Origin: Hyunsoonleella flava
GTDB lineage: Bacteria; Bacteroidota; Bacteroidia; Flavobacteriales; Flavobacteriaceae
Assembly: GCF_004310325.1 (NCBI RefSeq)
Contig: NZ_SIRT01000013.1
Coordinates: 1 to 64,000 of the forward strand
Length of the DNA stretch: 64,000 nt
Reading direction: 5' to 3'
Shown here: one piece after another, positions 17,572 through 27,241 of the stretch
How the letters are laid out: each line of letters begins with the position of its first letter
How positions within the stretch are numbered: position 1 is the stretch's first letter
Notes under the pieces: generated by a model
Databases searched by the model: none
What the model saw: only the letters and a program-made list of their open reading frames with translations
Told to the model about the DNA's origin: nothing
Position numbers and translations under genes: made by a program

Positions 17572-19263
17572 ATGCAGCTTTCAGAACAAGAATTGGTAAG
17601 ACGTGATAAACTCACAAAATTAAGAGACCTAGGCATTAACCCTTATCCAGCAGATTTATTCCCTGTGAAACAAACTTCAAAAGATATTAAATCTGATTTT
17701 GAAGAAGGTAAAAAAGTGGTTATTGCAGGTAGATTGATGTCTCGCAGAATTCAAGGAAGTGCAAGTTTTGCTGAATTACAGGATAGCGAAGGAAGAATAC
17801 AGGTGTATTTTAATCGTGATGAAATTTGCACGGGAGACGATAAAAGCAAATACAATGATGTTTACAAAAAGCTATTAGATATAGGTGATTTTATAGGTAT
17901 TGAAGGCGAATTGTTTACTACAAAAGTTGGTGAAAAAACCGTAATGGTTAAAGATTTCACTTTGTTAAGTAAAGCCTTAAAACCTTTACCATTACCAAAA
18001 ACTGATGGTGAAGGGCATACTTATGACGAATTTAACGATCCTGAATTACGATACAGACAGCGCTATGCAGATTTGGTAGTGAATCCACATGTAAAAGATG
18101 TGTTTGTAAAGCGTACCAAGTTGTTCAACGCCATGCGCCAATTTTTTAATGATGCAGGCTATTTTGAAGTAGAAACTCCTGTGTTACAACCTATTGCTGG
18201 AGGTGCTGCCGCACGTCCATTTATTACACATCATAATTCATTGGATATTCCATTGTATATGAGAATAGCTAACGAATTATACTTAAAACGTTTGATTGTT
18301 GGTGGTTTTGATGGTGTATACGAGTTTTCTAAAAACTTTAGAAACGAAGGTATGGACCGTACACATAATCCCGAGTTTACAGCAATGGAAATTTACGTAG
18401 CCTATAAAGACTACAACTGGATGATGGATTTTTGCGAGCAGTTATTGGAGCACTGTGCTATTGCCGTAAATGGCACTACTAAAGCTACGTTCGGAGAACA
18501 TGAAATTGATTTTAAAGCGCCTTATGCCAGAGTTACAATGGCAGATTCCATAAAACATTTTACGGGATTTGATATTTTAGGAAAGTCTGAGAATGAGATT
18601 CGTCAAGCTGCTAAAGATTTGGGTATTGAAGTAGATAACACCATGGGCAAAGGCAAATTGATAGATGAGATTTTTGGTGAAAAATGCGAGGGCAACTATA
18701 TACAACCAACGTTTATAACGGATTACCCAAAAGAAATGAGTCCGTTATGTAAAGAGCATAGAGAAAACCCAGAATTAACAGAGCGTTTTGAATTGATGGT
18801 ATGCGGTAAGGAAATCGCAAACGCTTATAGCGAATTAAATGACCCTATCGATCAACGTGAACGTTTTGAGCATCAATTAGAATTAGCAAAAAAAGGGGAT
18901 GATGAAGCTACGGCAACTATCGATTACGACTTTTTGCGCGCTTTAGAATACGGAATGCCTCCAACATCTGGGATGGGTATTGGTATGGATAGGTTAATTA
19001 TGTTTTTAACTAATAATCAGTCTATTCAAGAAGTATTGTTCTTCCCACAAATGAAACCAGAGAAAAAACCTTTAGCGATTAGTGATGACTCTAAAGCTGT
19101 TTTGGAAATTTTAACTAAGGCTGAAAAACTAGAGTTGGCAGATTTAAAATCACAATCTGGTTTATCAAACAAAAAATGGGATAAGTCTATTAAAGAACTG
19201 ACGAAAAATAGTTTGGCAAAGGTGGAAAAAACGGATGATGGTCTGTTCGTAGGAGTGGTTTAA
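17572..19263 (+). CDS. lysS: Lysine--tRNA ligase, class II
   Basis: The 563-aa enzyme charges tRNA-Lys with lysine using ATP. The N-terminal OB-fold anticodon-binding domain (about 45-150: VVIAGRLMSRR, GSASFAELQDSEGRIQVYFN) is followed by the class II catalytic core with motif 1 near 185-210 (VETPVLQPIAGGAAARPF), motif 2 (FRNEGMDRTHNPEFT) and motif 3 (GMGIGMDRLIMFLT). Class II lysyl synthetases usually end shortly after motif 3; here about 65 extra residues follow, rich in Lys and Leu. This tail is common in Bacteroidota versions. ATG 17572 gives the usual MQLSEQELVRRDKL start. Confidence 0.97.
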   Translation: MQLSEQELVRRDKLTKLRDLGINPYPADLFPVKQTSKDIKSDFEEGKKVVIAGRLMSRRIQGSASFAELQDSEGRIQVYFNRDEICTGDDKSKYNDVYKKLLDIGDFIGIEGELFTTKVGEKTVMVKDFTLLSKALKPLPLPKTDGEGHTYDEFNDPELRYRQRYADLVVNPHVKDVFVKRTKLFNAMRQFFNDAGYFEVETPVLQPIAGGAAARPFITHHNSLDIPLYMRIANELYLKRLIVGGFDGVYEFSKNFRNEGMDRTHNPEFTAMEIYVAYKDYNWMMDFCEQLLEHCAIAVNGTTKATFGEHEIDFKAPYARVTMADSIKHFTGFDILGKSENEIRQAAKDLGIEVDNTMGKGKLIDEIFGEKCEGNYIQPTFITDYPKEMSPLCKEHRENPELTERFELMVCGKEIANAYSELNDPIDQRERFEHQLELAKKGDDEATATIDYDFLRALEYGMPPTSGMGIGMDRLIMFLTNNQSIQEVLFFPQMKPEKKPLAISDDSKAVLEILTKAEKLELADLKSQSGLSNKKWDKSIKELTKNSLAKVEKTDDGLFVGVV

Positions 19264-19286
19264 ACTTCAACCACAAAGCAAAAAAC

Positions 19287-19328
19287 AAAGCCGATGTTTC
19301 AGAGCGAAATCATCGGCTTTTCTTTTAA
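19287..19328 (+). terminator. Rho-independent terminator after lysS
   Basis: AAAGCCGATG pairs with CATCGGCTTT; the inner TTTC and GAAA can extend the stem. T-rich sequence follows. Confidence 0.88.
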
Positions 19329-19462
19329 CTAAACTAAACTTAAACTAAACTGATACAAATAGACGATATTTTTTTCGATTCCTTACAACAGTTTAGAAAT
19401 GTTTAACGTAATGCTATTGAATTTTAGGATTTTGTTAGGATTTGTATTTCAATATCTTAAGG

Positions 19463-20287
19463 CTATGGCAATATTTTTTCTATAGTGTTATGATACCCTT
19501 CAAACTCAATAATATTGTTATGATTTGCTAAATCAATTTTTATTAAAGTTTGCTTTTCTTTCCAAGTTGATCTAAATAACTTCTCAGCACTTTCATAGGG
19601 TATCACTTGATCGCTAGTTCCATGAAACATTGTAATAGGACAATTAACCTCCTTTATAAATTCATACGTCGGGAACTTATATTTCAGCAAGGTTTCGACT
19701 GGCAAAAAAGGGAATCTATGTTTTCCAACATCTACAATACTGTAATATGGCGTTTCTAAAATGAGCTGTTTTGGGTTGTTTTTTGATGCAATGTAAGTGG
19801 CTATACCTGTTCCCAAGGAACGTCCGTAAACCGTAATTTCGGGTTCTTCATAATGCTTCAAAATATAGTCGTAAAACAATTGCGCATCATTGTAAAACGC
19901 ATGTTCACTCAAATCACCTTTACTTTTACCATAAGTGCGATAATCCATCACCAGAACATCATAACCCCTTTCAACAAAAAATTCTGTAACTCTACCCCAA
20001 CGAGATAAATCGCCAGCGTTCCCATGGAAGTATAAAATAATGCCTTTCGGCTTTTCAACCATAAAATGAATGGCATTCAACAAAGCCCCGTCATCCGTTT
20101 CAAAATTCAACTCTTCAAATTTATAATTGAATTGGTATTGATAATCTTGCTCCAAAACCGTTGGCAAAAACAATAGTTTTTCTTGCATAAAATACAATGC
20201 TGTGGTAATCATAACATATAGACTTATTAAAACGACTATTAGCCTTTTAAGCTTTCGTTTTAGTGGGCTTTGAACTGTGTTTAACAT
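19463..20287 (-). CDS. Alpha/beta hydrolase (ABHD13/BEM46-like), membrane anchored
   Basis: The 274-aa protein has one N-terminal membrane anchor (about 15-34) and an alpha/beta-hydrolase domain. The likely catalytic triad is S157 in YGRSLGTG, D226 in HGTSDQVIPY and H256 in LANHNN. The oxyanion-hole motif is FHGNAGD (about 88). It resembles BEM46/ABHD13-type hydrolases; the substrate is unknown. Its first 41 bp overlap the end of the neighbouring paralogue in another frame, and it is the downstream member of that pair. A later start is possible but would cut into the membrane anchor. Confidence 0.85.
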   Translation of the reverse strand: MLNTVQSPLKRKLKRLIVVLISLYVMITTALYFMQEKLLFLPTVLEQDYQYQFNYKFEELNFETDDGALLNAIHFMVEKPKGIILYFHGNAGDLSRWGRVTEFFVERGYDVLVMDYRTYGKSKGDLSEHAFYNDAQLFYDYILKHYEEPEITVYGRSLGTGIATYIASKNNPKQLILETPYYSIVDVGKHRFPFLPVETLLKYKFPTYEFIKEVNCPITMFHGTSDQVIPYESAEKLFRSTWKEKQTLIKIDLANHNNIIEFEGYHNTIEKILP

Positions 20288-21125
20288 GAATGCTTGTGGT
20301 TGATAAATCGATATCTTGGGGTTTATTGGTTAAAATATCATGAATCATCAAATGATAGGATTCAAAAGTGTTTAGATTTTTATGTCCGCCACCAATAACC
20401 GTATGCAGCTTCGTTAACTTAGGCTTTACCTTCGACAATTTTATACTTGTTTTATAAGGAATTAGCTTGTCATTTGTACCATGAATAATATGTATGGGAC
20501 ATTGCACATACTTTAACCATTTGTATGTAGGCAATGGATACTTAATTAAAATAGACAGAGGCATAAAGGGCGCGTAACGCTTTGTAACTTTAGTTAAACT
20601 GTAGTAAGGTGCATCTAAAATTAATAGCTTTGGGTTGTTCATTGATGCTAATTTCGCTGCAAAACCAGAACCTAAAGAGCGCCCGTATAGTATAATTCTA
20701 TCTTCTGTTGTGTACTCTTTTATTTTATCATACACACGTTGCAAATCTCTTTTGATGGCCTTTTGAGAACGCTTACCTGTGCTTTTGCCAAAACCACGAT
20801 AATCCACCATTAATACATTGTAACCATGACGCGTAAAATCTACCGCAAACTTTCCCCAACCCTTTATGCTTTTGGAATTACCCTTAAGATACAGCACAAT
20901 ACCTTTGGCCTTTTCCTTGGGTTTAAACAACAAGCCGTTAATCACGGCGCCGTCTCTAGTTTCAAGATTATGCTCTTCTATATTCTGATTTTCATAATAA
21001 AACTGAAAATCGTCTGGGAGTTTTTCTGGCTTAAACAATAAGTAATCCTGCAAATAGTACAACGCGATACTTATCACCACATAAATTACGAGAACTGTTA
21101 TTAGAATAGATATCCAATATGCCAT
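20247..21125 (-). CDS. Alpha/beta hydrolase, paralogue of the downstream gene
   Basis: The 292-aa protein has an N-terminal membrane anchor (about 5-24) and an alpha/beta-hydrolase domain with S150 in YGRSLGSG, D219 in HGTNDKLIPY and H248 in GGGHKN. It is clearly related to the next gene (shared LLILDAPYYS/LILETPYYS, PLPTYKWLKYVQCPI/KFPTYEFIKEVNCPI). It differs at the oxyanion-hole motif, where the usual HGN is KGN (about 81-83), and by a longer basic C-terminal tail. Tandem duplication followed by divergence is the likely origin. Confidence 0.85.
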   Translation of the reverse strand: MAYWISILITVLVIYVVISIALYYLQDYLLFKPEKLPDDFQFYYENQNIEEHNLETRDGAVINGLLFKPKEKAKGIVLYLKGNSKSIKGWGKFAVDFTRHGYNVLMVDYRGFGKSTGKRSQKAIKRDLQRVYDKIKEYTTEDRIILYGRSLGSGFAAKLASMNNPKLLILDAPYYSLTKVTKRYAPFMPLSILIKYPLPTYKWLKYVQCPIHIIHGTNDKLIPYKTSIKLSKVKPKLTKLHTVIGGGHKNLNTFESYHLMIHDILTNKPQDIDLSTTSIHVKHSSKPTKTKA

Positions 21126-21163
21126 TAAAAACCTGTTTGCTTACTAAAATACGCAATTTAGTT

Positions 21164-21841
21164 TTAGATAAAATATTTCAAAAATATATCTCCAAATGGG
21201 TCTTGGTTTACAACAGTATAATAAAACAAAGCTCCTAACCAACCATGACAAATACCCATAGCATAAATATTTTTCACTTTTAGATACACATAACCATAGA
21301 ACAAGGCTAAAATAAAAGTACCTACCATTAGCCATTTTGACGGATAATGCACTACCGAAAACAAAACTGCCGTAACAAAAACAACAAGTATTTTATTCAA
21401 TTTTAAATGATTAAGATTCCCAGCAATTAAACCAATAGTTAAAAATTGCTGAATACTTCCCCAAATAGGATATGTTACCAATAACGGTAAAATATGCCAT
21501 GTAAGGTTTAAAGTGTCTTGGCAATAGCCAATAATCAAAAAGGAGACCACAGCAATTACAGCGAATGGCGCCATTAATTTTATTGCCATTCTAAAGTTAT
21601 CCGTTCTGAAACCCCAATATCTTAAAATATTTTTTTCTTTTGAATATCTATGATAGATGTAGATACTCCAAGCAGAGACAGCGATTACCACATAGGGCAA
21701 TCTCCAGTCCAAAATATCCATAAAAACAAATTTTCCAATCGCAGTAAGGATTACTACAGCTATTTCTAAAATGCGTCTTCTTTCTGAAATTAACGTAGTT
21801 TTGGAAAACTTTATTAAATCTGTAGTAAGTTTTGGTTTCAC
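21164..21841 (-). CDS. CPBP-family-like membrane protein lacking the glutamate pair
   Basis: The 225-aa protein has about six hydrophobic segments. It shows the later CPBP (Abi, Rce1-like intramembrane protease) motifs FSVVHYP (H165) and GICHGWLG (H199). At the place of the catalytic EExxxR motif it reads IWGSIQQF (126-133), with no glutamates. The fold is probably kept but protease activity is doubtful. The frame begins at GTG 21841 because no ATG lies between this point and the upstream stop; an internal start is possible. It precedes the hydrolase pair on the same strand with a 38-bp gap, so it may share their transcript. Confidence 0.7.
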   Translation of the reverse strand: MKPKLTTDLIKFSKTTLISERRRILEIAVVILTAIGKFVFMDILDWRLPYVVIAVSAWSIYIYHRYSKEKNILRYWGFRTDNFRMAIKLMAPFAVIAVVSFLIIGYCQDTLNLTWHILPLLVTYPIWGSIQQFLTIGLIAGNLNHLKLNKILVVFVTAVLFSVVHYPSKWLMVGTFILALFYGYVYLKVKNIYAMGICHGWLGALFYYTVVNQDPFGDIFLKYFI

Positions 21842-21949
21842 TTTTGAAATAGTTTAAAACCCCGCAGCTATAAAAGTTACGAGGCTTTGGGTTACTAACC
21901 AACCATCAAAACAACCCTTTTAATTTTTGTTTTGATTTTATATTGAATA

Positions 21950-22432
21950 TTACTCATCTTCCCCTATATTTCTATCAATATATTGCACATCCCTAGTATT
22001 CTTTTGAACTGCAATAGCTGCAAATAGACTTAACAGAAAAGACATGCCATAGAATCCTTTTTCGCTCAGTAATAAATCCGCATTCCATAGCCCAATAACT
22101 AAAAGGACAATTGATGTAATCGTTGTAAACCAACTGATACTATAATAAATATCAGTTACTGGAATATCTTCCATTTTATCACGTACAGCTTTTTGAACTG
22201 AAATAACCGAGAATAATCCAAATAGGAGGATTGTAAAGTAGTAGCCCTTTTCGTTAAGCATCATATCTGCGTTCCACAATCCTGTACAATAAGACACCAT
22301 TCCTATTAATAGCGCAGACCAAGATGCTCCGATAAATGCTGACGTTGGTTTTTGATCAAATACTTTCTTTTCTTTTTTCGATTTAGAACTTTTCAAATCT
22401 TCATCAACCGAAACTGTTGTTTGATAATTCAT
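21950..22432 (-). CDS. YiaA/YiaB-family membrane protein with two repeat units
   Basis: The product is 160 aa from ATG 22432. It contains two copies of the YiaA/B two-helix unit, at about 32-85 and 95-150. Each copy has the pattern GLWNAD-(M/L)-(M/L)-L-(N/S)-EKG followed by a helix and (S/A)VQK or IAVQK. A charged N-terminal tail (about 8-25) comes first. It should sit in the cytoplasmic membrane; the function of the family is unknown. I reject the 13-codon extension upstream because its residues are not typical and the ATG is well placed. Confidence 0.85.
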   Translation of the reverse strand: MNYQTTVSVDEDLKSSKSKKEKKVFDQKPTSAFIGASWSALLIGMVSYCTGLWNADMMLNEKGYYFTILLFGLFSVISVQKAVRDKMEDIPVTDIYYSISWFTTITSIVLLVIGLWNADLLLSEKGFYGMSFLLSLFAAIAVQKNTRDVQYIDRNIGEDE

Positions 22433-22579
22433 AATTTTTGTTTTAATGATGACACAAAATTGCACCAACACATTGAAAACTTAAAAACAATTTTTAATTA
22501 AAACTGACGATATATTTTAAATTTAATAAACAAGTATGTCCGTTTTTTAATACTTTTATTAAAATTTACTGATGATTAA

Positions 22580-24079
22580 ATGAATGACTTAAACACTATG
22601 GTTTCCTCATTTTCAAAGGAAGAACAACAGCGTTTTATCGCGTTTTTAGAGAAAAAGAACAAACGGCAGGATACTAAAAATATCCAGCTCTTTAAACTTT
22701 TAAGAAATGACGAATTAAACTCAAAAGACGTCTGTCTTAAACTTTACGGCACTAAAAGCAACGACGCTTATCATGCTTTAAGAAAACGTTTGTTCCAATC
22801 CATTATCCATTTTTCGGCCAACTCTAGTTTAGAAGATGAGAACTCACTTCAAATGGAAGTGATAAAATATATTTTGGCTGCCCGCAACTATTTGCAGCAA
22901 AAACAATTCAAGGTTGCCTTTAGCATCTTAAAAAAAGCTGAAGTTATGGCTATAGAACACCACTTATTCCCACTACTTAACGAAATTTACCATACACAAA
23001 TTCAGTTTGCTTATGCAAGCCCTACAAGGGATTTAGACAGTTTGATTGAAAAGTTCAACAATAACAAAGAAAAGCACCTATTGGAAGACCAACTAAACAT
23101 TGTATATTCAAAATTAAAATATAAACTGTCCCATGGAGACCATTCAGATTTCCAAACCATGCTCCAGAATACGCTTAGTGAATTCAATCTGAATATTCTA
23201 GATAAGTTATCCTTTAAATCGCTGTATCAGCTCATTACCATCGTTACTGTTTCAGCTTTTGCATCCAATGATTATCTCAATATTGAATCGTTTTTGATAA
23301 AAACCTATCAATCTATTTTAAACTATAAAGACAAGGAAAAGCAGCCCTATTATCACATTCAAATTTTATATCATATTGCAAATACCTTGTTCAGAAATAA
23401 AAAATTTGAAGCTTCACAAGCTTATTTGGACCAAATGCACCAACTAATGTTGCAGCACAAAAAGAAGTATTACAACACTTTTAAGCTAAAATATAATTTG
23501 CTTTTAAGCTTAAACTACAATTTCTCCAAACGTCAAGAGAAGGCGATTATGCTTTTAGAACCGCTGGCCAATGTAAAACATCCTGATACAGAATCGGTTT
23601 TAGATATTCGACTTAGCCTGATTATGTTCTATTTTCAAAACCAAGAACTAAAAAAAGCACATCAACTGTTCTCTAAGTTTTACCATAGCGATAATTGGTA
23701 TACCGAAAAAGCAGGCAACGAATGGGTTATAAAAAAGAACTTGATGGAAATACTATTACATATCGATTTAGGACATGTTAATTTAGTTGAGTCAAAATTA
23801 TTGAGTTTTAAAAGACACCATTTTAACTATTTAAAAACTATAAATCAACATCGCGCCATTACTTACATGAACTTGGTACAGGATTATTTAAATAAGCCCG
23901 AGCAGATTACTTCAGAAGCATTTAAAAACAAGGTTGAGACTTCTTTCGATTGGGTAAAACCGGAACAAGAAGATATATTCGTCATGAGCTTTTACGCTTG
24001 GCTAAAAAGTAAAATGCATAAAACTTCGCTTTATAATACCACCATGGAACTTATTGCCCTTTCGCAAGCAAAAACCTAA
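22580..24079 (+). CDS. Helical-repeat protein of unknown function
   Basis: The 499-aa protein has no signal peptide or membrane segment. Its N-terminus (MVSSFSKEEQQRFIAFLEKKNKRQD...LFKLLRND) is followed by helix-rich sequence with TPR-like spacing, for example FSILKKAEVMAIEHHL, KFEASQAYLDQMHQLM and ELKKAHQLFSKFYH. It is probably a cytoplasmic alpha-solenoid that binds partners. I do not recognise a named family. The next gene, an outer-membrane-type protein, begins 19 bp after it, so they may be co-transcribed. Confidence 0.65.
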   Translation: MNDLNTMVSSFSKEEQQRFIAFLEKKNKRQDTKNIQLFKLLRNDELNSKDVCLKLYGTKSNDAYHALRKRLFQSIIHFSANSSLEDENSLQMEVIKYILAARNYLQQKQFKVAFSILKKAEVMAIEHHLFPLLNEIYHTQIQFAYASPTRDLDSLIEKFNNNKEKHLLEDQLNIVYSKLKYKLSHGDHSDFQTMLQNTLSEFNLNILDKLSFKSLYQLITIVTVSAFASNDYLNIESFLIKTYQSILNYKDKEKQPYYHIQILYHIANTLFRNKKFEASQAYLDQMHQLMLQHKKKYYNTFKLKYNLLLSLNYNFSKRQEKAIMLLEPLANVKHPDTESVLDIRLSLIMFYFQNQELKKAHQLFSKFYHSDNWYTEKAGNEWVIKKNLMEILLHIDLGHVNLVESKLLSFKRHHFNYLKTINQHRAITYMNLVQDYLNKPEQITSEAFKNKVETSFDWVKPEQEDIFVMSFYAWLKSKMHKTSLYNTTMELIALSQAKT

Positions 24080-24098
24080 AATACAGTATATTTACGCA

Positions 24099-25328
24099 AT
24101 GTTTAAAAATGCCTCAATATTCTTTTCTCTATTGCTTTCTATTTGCCTATTTGCCCAGGAGCGTGATAGTATTTCCTTTAAAAATGGTATTGACCGCCCA
24201 AGTATTTTGTCCACGCATCAGTTTGGAATTTTTAGTAGTAGAATAAACCAAAATTTTAAAATTGCGCCACCCCAAAACAGTACCATTTCAATAAATTACA
24301 CTAGCGGAAATCATTTTCATCCCTTTGTTGAAGCCTATTTTCCTAAAGACCCCAATATAAGAAGACAAATGAGTCAAAATGTTTGGTATGAGCGTTGGAG
24401 GGTTTTTAAGTTTGAAAACCAAGAAACTACGCCCGCAGATTATATGAATATTGTGATTGATGCCGTAATTAAAGAGTTTAGGGTTAATTATAACATTCCA
24501 ATATCAAAAGAACATGAAATTGGGCTAACACTTAGAAGCTATGTTATCACAAAAGGAAAGCACCCCTTTTCCTTATTTACAAGTGATGAAACTATAGAAT
24601 GGTTTCATAGCAATGTTGCTGGAGGAGAAGACCCTTTTGGAAGACGCTATTATGGTTTAAACCAAGTAAACTTTCGATATGAAGACCGAAATGGGCGAAC
24701 ACTTCAACTTAACGCCAACGACTTCTTTGTTGGAGGTTTGGAGTTCAATCATTTTTACTATCCTTCCTTCCTAAGAAACGACAAAAAGCACATTTACGTT
24801 AATTTTGGAAGTCATTTAGGACTCAACACTTCAAAATTCAATAGCGCATTGGATTACGGTATCTCTTTAAACGGTGTTAAACGGCTTATCCTGAAAAATA
24901 AAAACGAAATTAACTTTGGCTTAGGCGCAAGTGTTTTGCATAAAAATTTCATCAATTTTAAAAGTGATAACATTGACTTGGGAAACAATACATACTTAGG
25001 CAGTTTCGAGATTCATGCAGAATTTACCAAATATACCGAAAGTGGAAACTACCATGCTTTTGGTATTAACCATCACATACAAACCAGGTTCAACCAAAAG
25101 GAAGAAGAAGGGTACTACAAATTGCTAGGAAAATGGAGAGAAATTAATGGCGGATGGCAAAACGGAGTGGCAACGCTATACCATACGCTTCTTGATTGGA
25201 ATTTTATTTACACCTATGGTAGACGAAATTACAAACTCTCACTTTTTATAAAGCAAGATCTTGAGGTAAATAATGCTCCTGATTTTCAGACGGGTATTTC
25301 TCTAGCCATTCCTATTATCCAGAAATAA
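24099..25328 (+). CDS. Outer-membrane beta-barrel-like protein
   Basis: Started at ATG 24099, the 409-aa product has a signal peptide (cleavage near LFAQ, about 18). The rest alternates polar and aromatic residues in strands (for example FRVNYNIPISKEHEIGLTLRSY and ETIEWFHSNVAGGEDPFGRR), consistent with an outer-membrane barrel. No family is recognised with confidence. A longer frame opens at 24054 inside the previous gene, but its extra 15 residues precede and would mask the signal peptide. Expected location is the outer membrane. Confidence 0.7.
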   Translation: MFKNASIFFSLLLSICLFAQERDSISFKNGIDRPSILSTHQFGIFSSRINQNFKIAPPQNSTISINYTSGNHFHPFVEAYFPKDPNIRRQMSQNVWYERWRVFKFENQETTPADYMNIVIDAVIKEFRVNYNIPISKEHEIGLTLRSYVITKGKHPFSLFTSDETIEWFHSNVAGGEDPFGRRYYGLNQVNFRYEDRNGRTLQLNANDFFVGGLEFNHFYYPSFLRNDKKHIYVNFGSHLGLNTSKFNSALDYGISLNGVKRLILKNKNEINFGLGASVLHKNFINFKSDNIDLGNNTYLGSFEIHAEFTKYTESGNYHAFGINHHIQTRFNQKEEEGYYKLLGKWREINGGWQNGVATLYHTLLDWNFIYTYGRRNYKLSLFIKQDLEVNNAPDFQTGISLAIPIIQK

Positions 25329-25430
25329 AACTTACTGATTTTTGTTAATCTTCCGTTAAAATCAAATTCTATTTTAAACTATTTTGAAGTGTTGTAGTCA
25401 AAGAACCAAACATTCAAAAAAAACATCATC

Positions 25431-25871
25431 ATGAAAAAACTAGTTTTAGTTGTAATGACGCTTTGCGCAATTCAAATTACATCCGCCCAAGGTCCTAATA
25501 AAGGAAAAAAAGGAATGGATATGAGTCCTGAAGATATGGCCACTCTTCAAACCAAAAAAATGACTTTGGCTTTAGATTTAACTGATGCTCAACAAGAAGA
25601 CATTTATGAAATAAACCTAGAAAATGCCAAATTAAGAAAGGCTCACATGGCTGAGAGAAAAGCTAAAAGAGAAAGTGGAGAAGTTCAAAAACCCACGAAA
25701 GAACAACGTTTAGAAATGGCTAATAAAAGATTAGATCATATGATTGAAGTCAAAGCTAAAATGAAAAACATTTTAAACGATGAACAATATACAAGATGGG
25801 AGCGTATGATGGCCAAAAGACAAACTAAAATGAAAGACAAGTTTAAAGGCAAAAAACGCAAGAAAGCATAA
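25431..25871 (+). CDS. Spy/CpxP-like (DUF4890-type) periplasmic protein
   Basis: The 146-aa protein has a signal peptide (cleavage near TSAQ, about 19) and a highly charged helical body. It includes LALDLTDAQQEDIYEINLENAKLRKAH and ILNDEQYTRWERMMAKRQ, which resemble the paired LTxxQ/LTxEQ helices of Spy/CpxP-type chaperones. The C-terminus is strongly basic (KGKKRKKA). A role in handling unfolded envelope proteins or sensing envelope stress is inferred from the resemblance only. It ends at a shared terminator with hemL. Confidence 0.7.
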   Translation: MKKLVLVVMTLCAIQITSAQGPNKGKKGMDMSPEDMATLQTKKMTLALDLTDAQQEDIYEINLENAKLRKAHMAERKAKRESGEVQKPTKEQRLEMANKRLDHMIEVKAKMKNILNDEQYTRWERMMAKRQTKMKDKFKGKKRKKA

Positions 25872-25914
25872 ATAAAGTTTGAGTTTTATTTATTAGTGAT
25901 TTTTTATTTAGTTG

Positions 25915-25944
25915 AAAACGCCTCCAAACTGGAGGTGTTTTTTT
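25915..25944. terminator. Bidirectional terminator between the Spy-like gene and hemL
   Basis: AAAACGCCTCC pairs with GGAGGTGTTTT around AAACT. A-runs and T-runs on either side let it stop transcripts from both convergent genes; its right end overlaps the hemL stop codon. Confidence 0.85.
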
Positions 25945-27229
25945 ATAACCGTTTTGCTACCTCATTAACTGCATTTATCGTAAAATCTAAATCTTCATAA
26001 GATAATGCGTCGGTGATAAACCAAGTTTCAAATGCGCTGGGTGCGATGTAAACACCTTCATTTAGCATACCATGAAAGAAGGATTTAAAAGTATCATTGT
26101 TTCCTTTTGCTGCAGTATGAAAATCGAAAACAGGATTTTCATCGAAATGTACAGAAATCATTGAACCTACACGGTTTATAGTATTTTTTACCGCGTTTTC
26201 CTGTAACGCTTTGGAAATACCTTTATGTAAATATGCCGTTTTTTGGGCTAGTCTGTCAAAGACTTCAGCGTCATTATCTAAAGCATTAAGCATTGCCAAA
26301 CCAGCAGCCATTGCCAAAGGATTTCCACTTAATGTTCCCGCTTGATACACAGGACCCACAGGAGCCAAATAATCCATGATTTCATTTCTGGCCGCAAAAG
26401 CACCAACAGGCAAACCACCACCTATCACCTTTCCAAAACACACTATATCGGCATCAATACCATAAAGCTCTTGCGCACCTCCTTTGGCTAATCTAAAGCC
26501 TGTCATTACTTCATCGAACACCAAAAGAATATTGTGTTCATCGCACAAAGCTCTTAAACTTTCCAAGAAATTTTGTCTTGGCGGAATACACCCCATATTA
26601 CCAGCAACTGGCTCAATAATAATACAAGCTATTTCATTTTTATTGCTTTCAATTAAAGCTTTTACATTATCAATATCGTTATAATTAGCGAGCAACGTGT
26701 CTTTTGCTGTACCTTGTGTGACTCCAGGACTGTTTGGTGTTCCAAAAGTACTTGCACCACTACCTGCTTGTATTAAAAACGAATCGGAATGCCCATGATA
26801 ACACCCTGCAAACTTTATGATTTTGTCCTTTCCAGTGAAACCACGCGCCAAACGAATAGCACTCATGCAAGCTTCTGTACCAGAATTCACAAAACGAATT
26901 TTATCAATATTAGGCACCATAGAAACTGCTAATTCTGCAATTTTGGTTTCAATCTCTGTTGGCATTCCAAAGGAAGTTCCTTTTTTAGCTTTGTCAACAA
27001 CCGCATCCACCACAGGGCCAAAAGCATGACCTAAAATCATCGGACCCCAGGAATTAATGTAGTCTATCAACCTATTACCGTCTTCATCAAACAAATAAGC
27101 ACCTTTGGCTTCTTTTACAAAAATCGGTGTCCCTCCAACACCTTTAAATGCTCTTACTGGGGAATTTACACCCCCAGGGATTACCTTTTCAGCCTCGGCA
27201 AATAATGCACTACTGCGTTTATAAATCAT
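25943..27229 (-). CDS. hemL: Glutamate-1-semialdehyde 2,1-aminomutase
   Basis: HemL converts glutamate-1-semialdehyde into 5-aminolevulinate in the C5 branch of tetrapyrrole biosynthesis, using PLP in the cytoplasm. The 428-aa length is typical. Family signatures are [11 protein letters not shown] near the start, [15 protein letters not shown], and [28 protein letters not shown] and the Schiff-base lysine in [16 protein letters not shown] follow. It is the last gene of a four-gene operon and starts 12 bp after the glucosaminidase gene. No shared pathway with its operon partners is evident. Confidence 0.96.
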   Translation of the reverse strand: MIYKRSSALFAEAEKVIPGGVNSPVRAFKGVGGTPIFVKEAKGAYLFDEDGNRLIDYINSWGPMILGHAFGPVVDAVVDKAKKGTSFGMPTEIETKIAELAVSMVPNIDKIRFVNSGTEACMSAIRLARGFTGKDKIIKFAGCYHGHSDSFLIQAGSGASTFGTPNSPGVTQGTAKDTLLANYNDIDNVKALIESNKNEIACIIIEPVAGNMGCIPPRQNFLESLRALCDEHNILLVFDEVMTGFRLAKGGAQELYGIDADIVCFGKVIGGGLPVGAFAARNEIMDYLAPVGPVYQAGTLSGNPLAMAAGLAMLNALDNDAEVFDRLAQKTAYLHKGISKALQENAVKNTINRVGSMISVHFDENPVFDFHTAAKGNNDTFKSFFHGMLNEGVYIAPSAFETWFITDALSYEDLDFTINAVNEVAKRL

Positions 27230-27241
27230 TTGGAATTTATT

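Noticed and set aside
21144-21335. Short frame on the minus strand at the end of the CPBP-like gene
   Set aside because: It overlaps the 3' end of that gene in another frame and has no recognisable motif.
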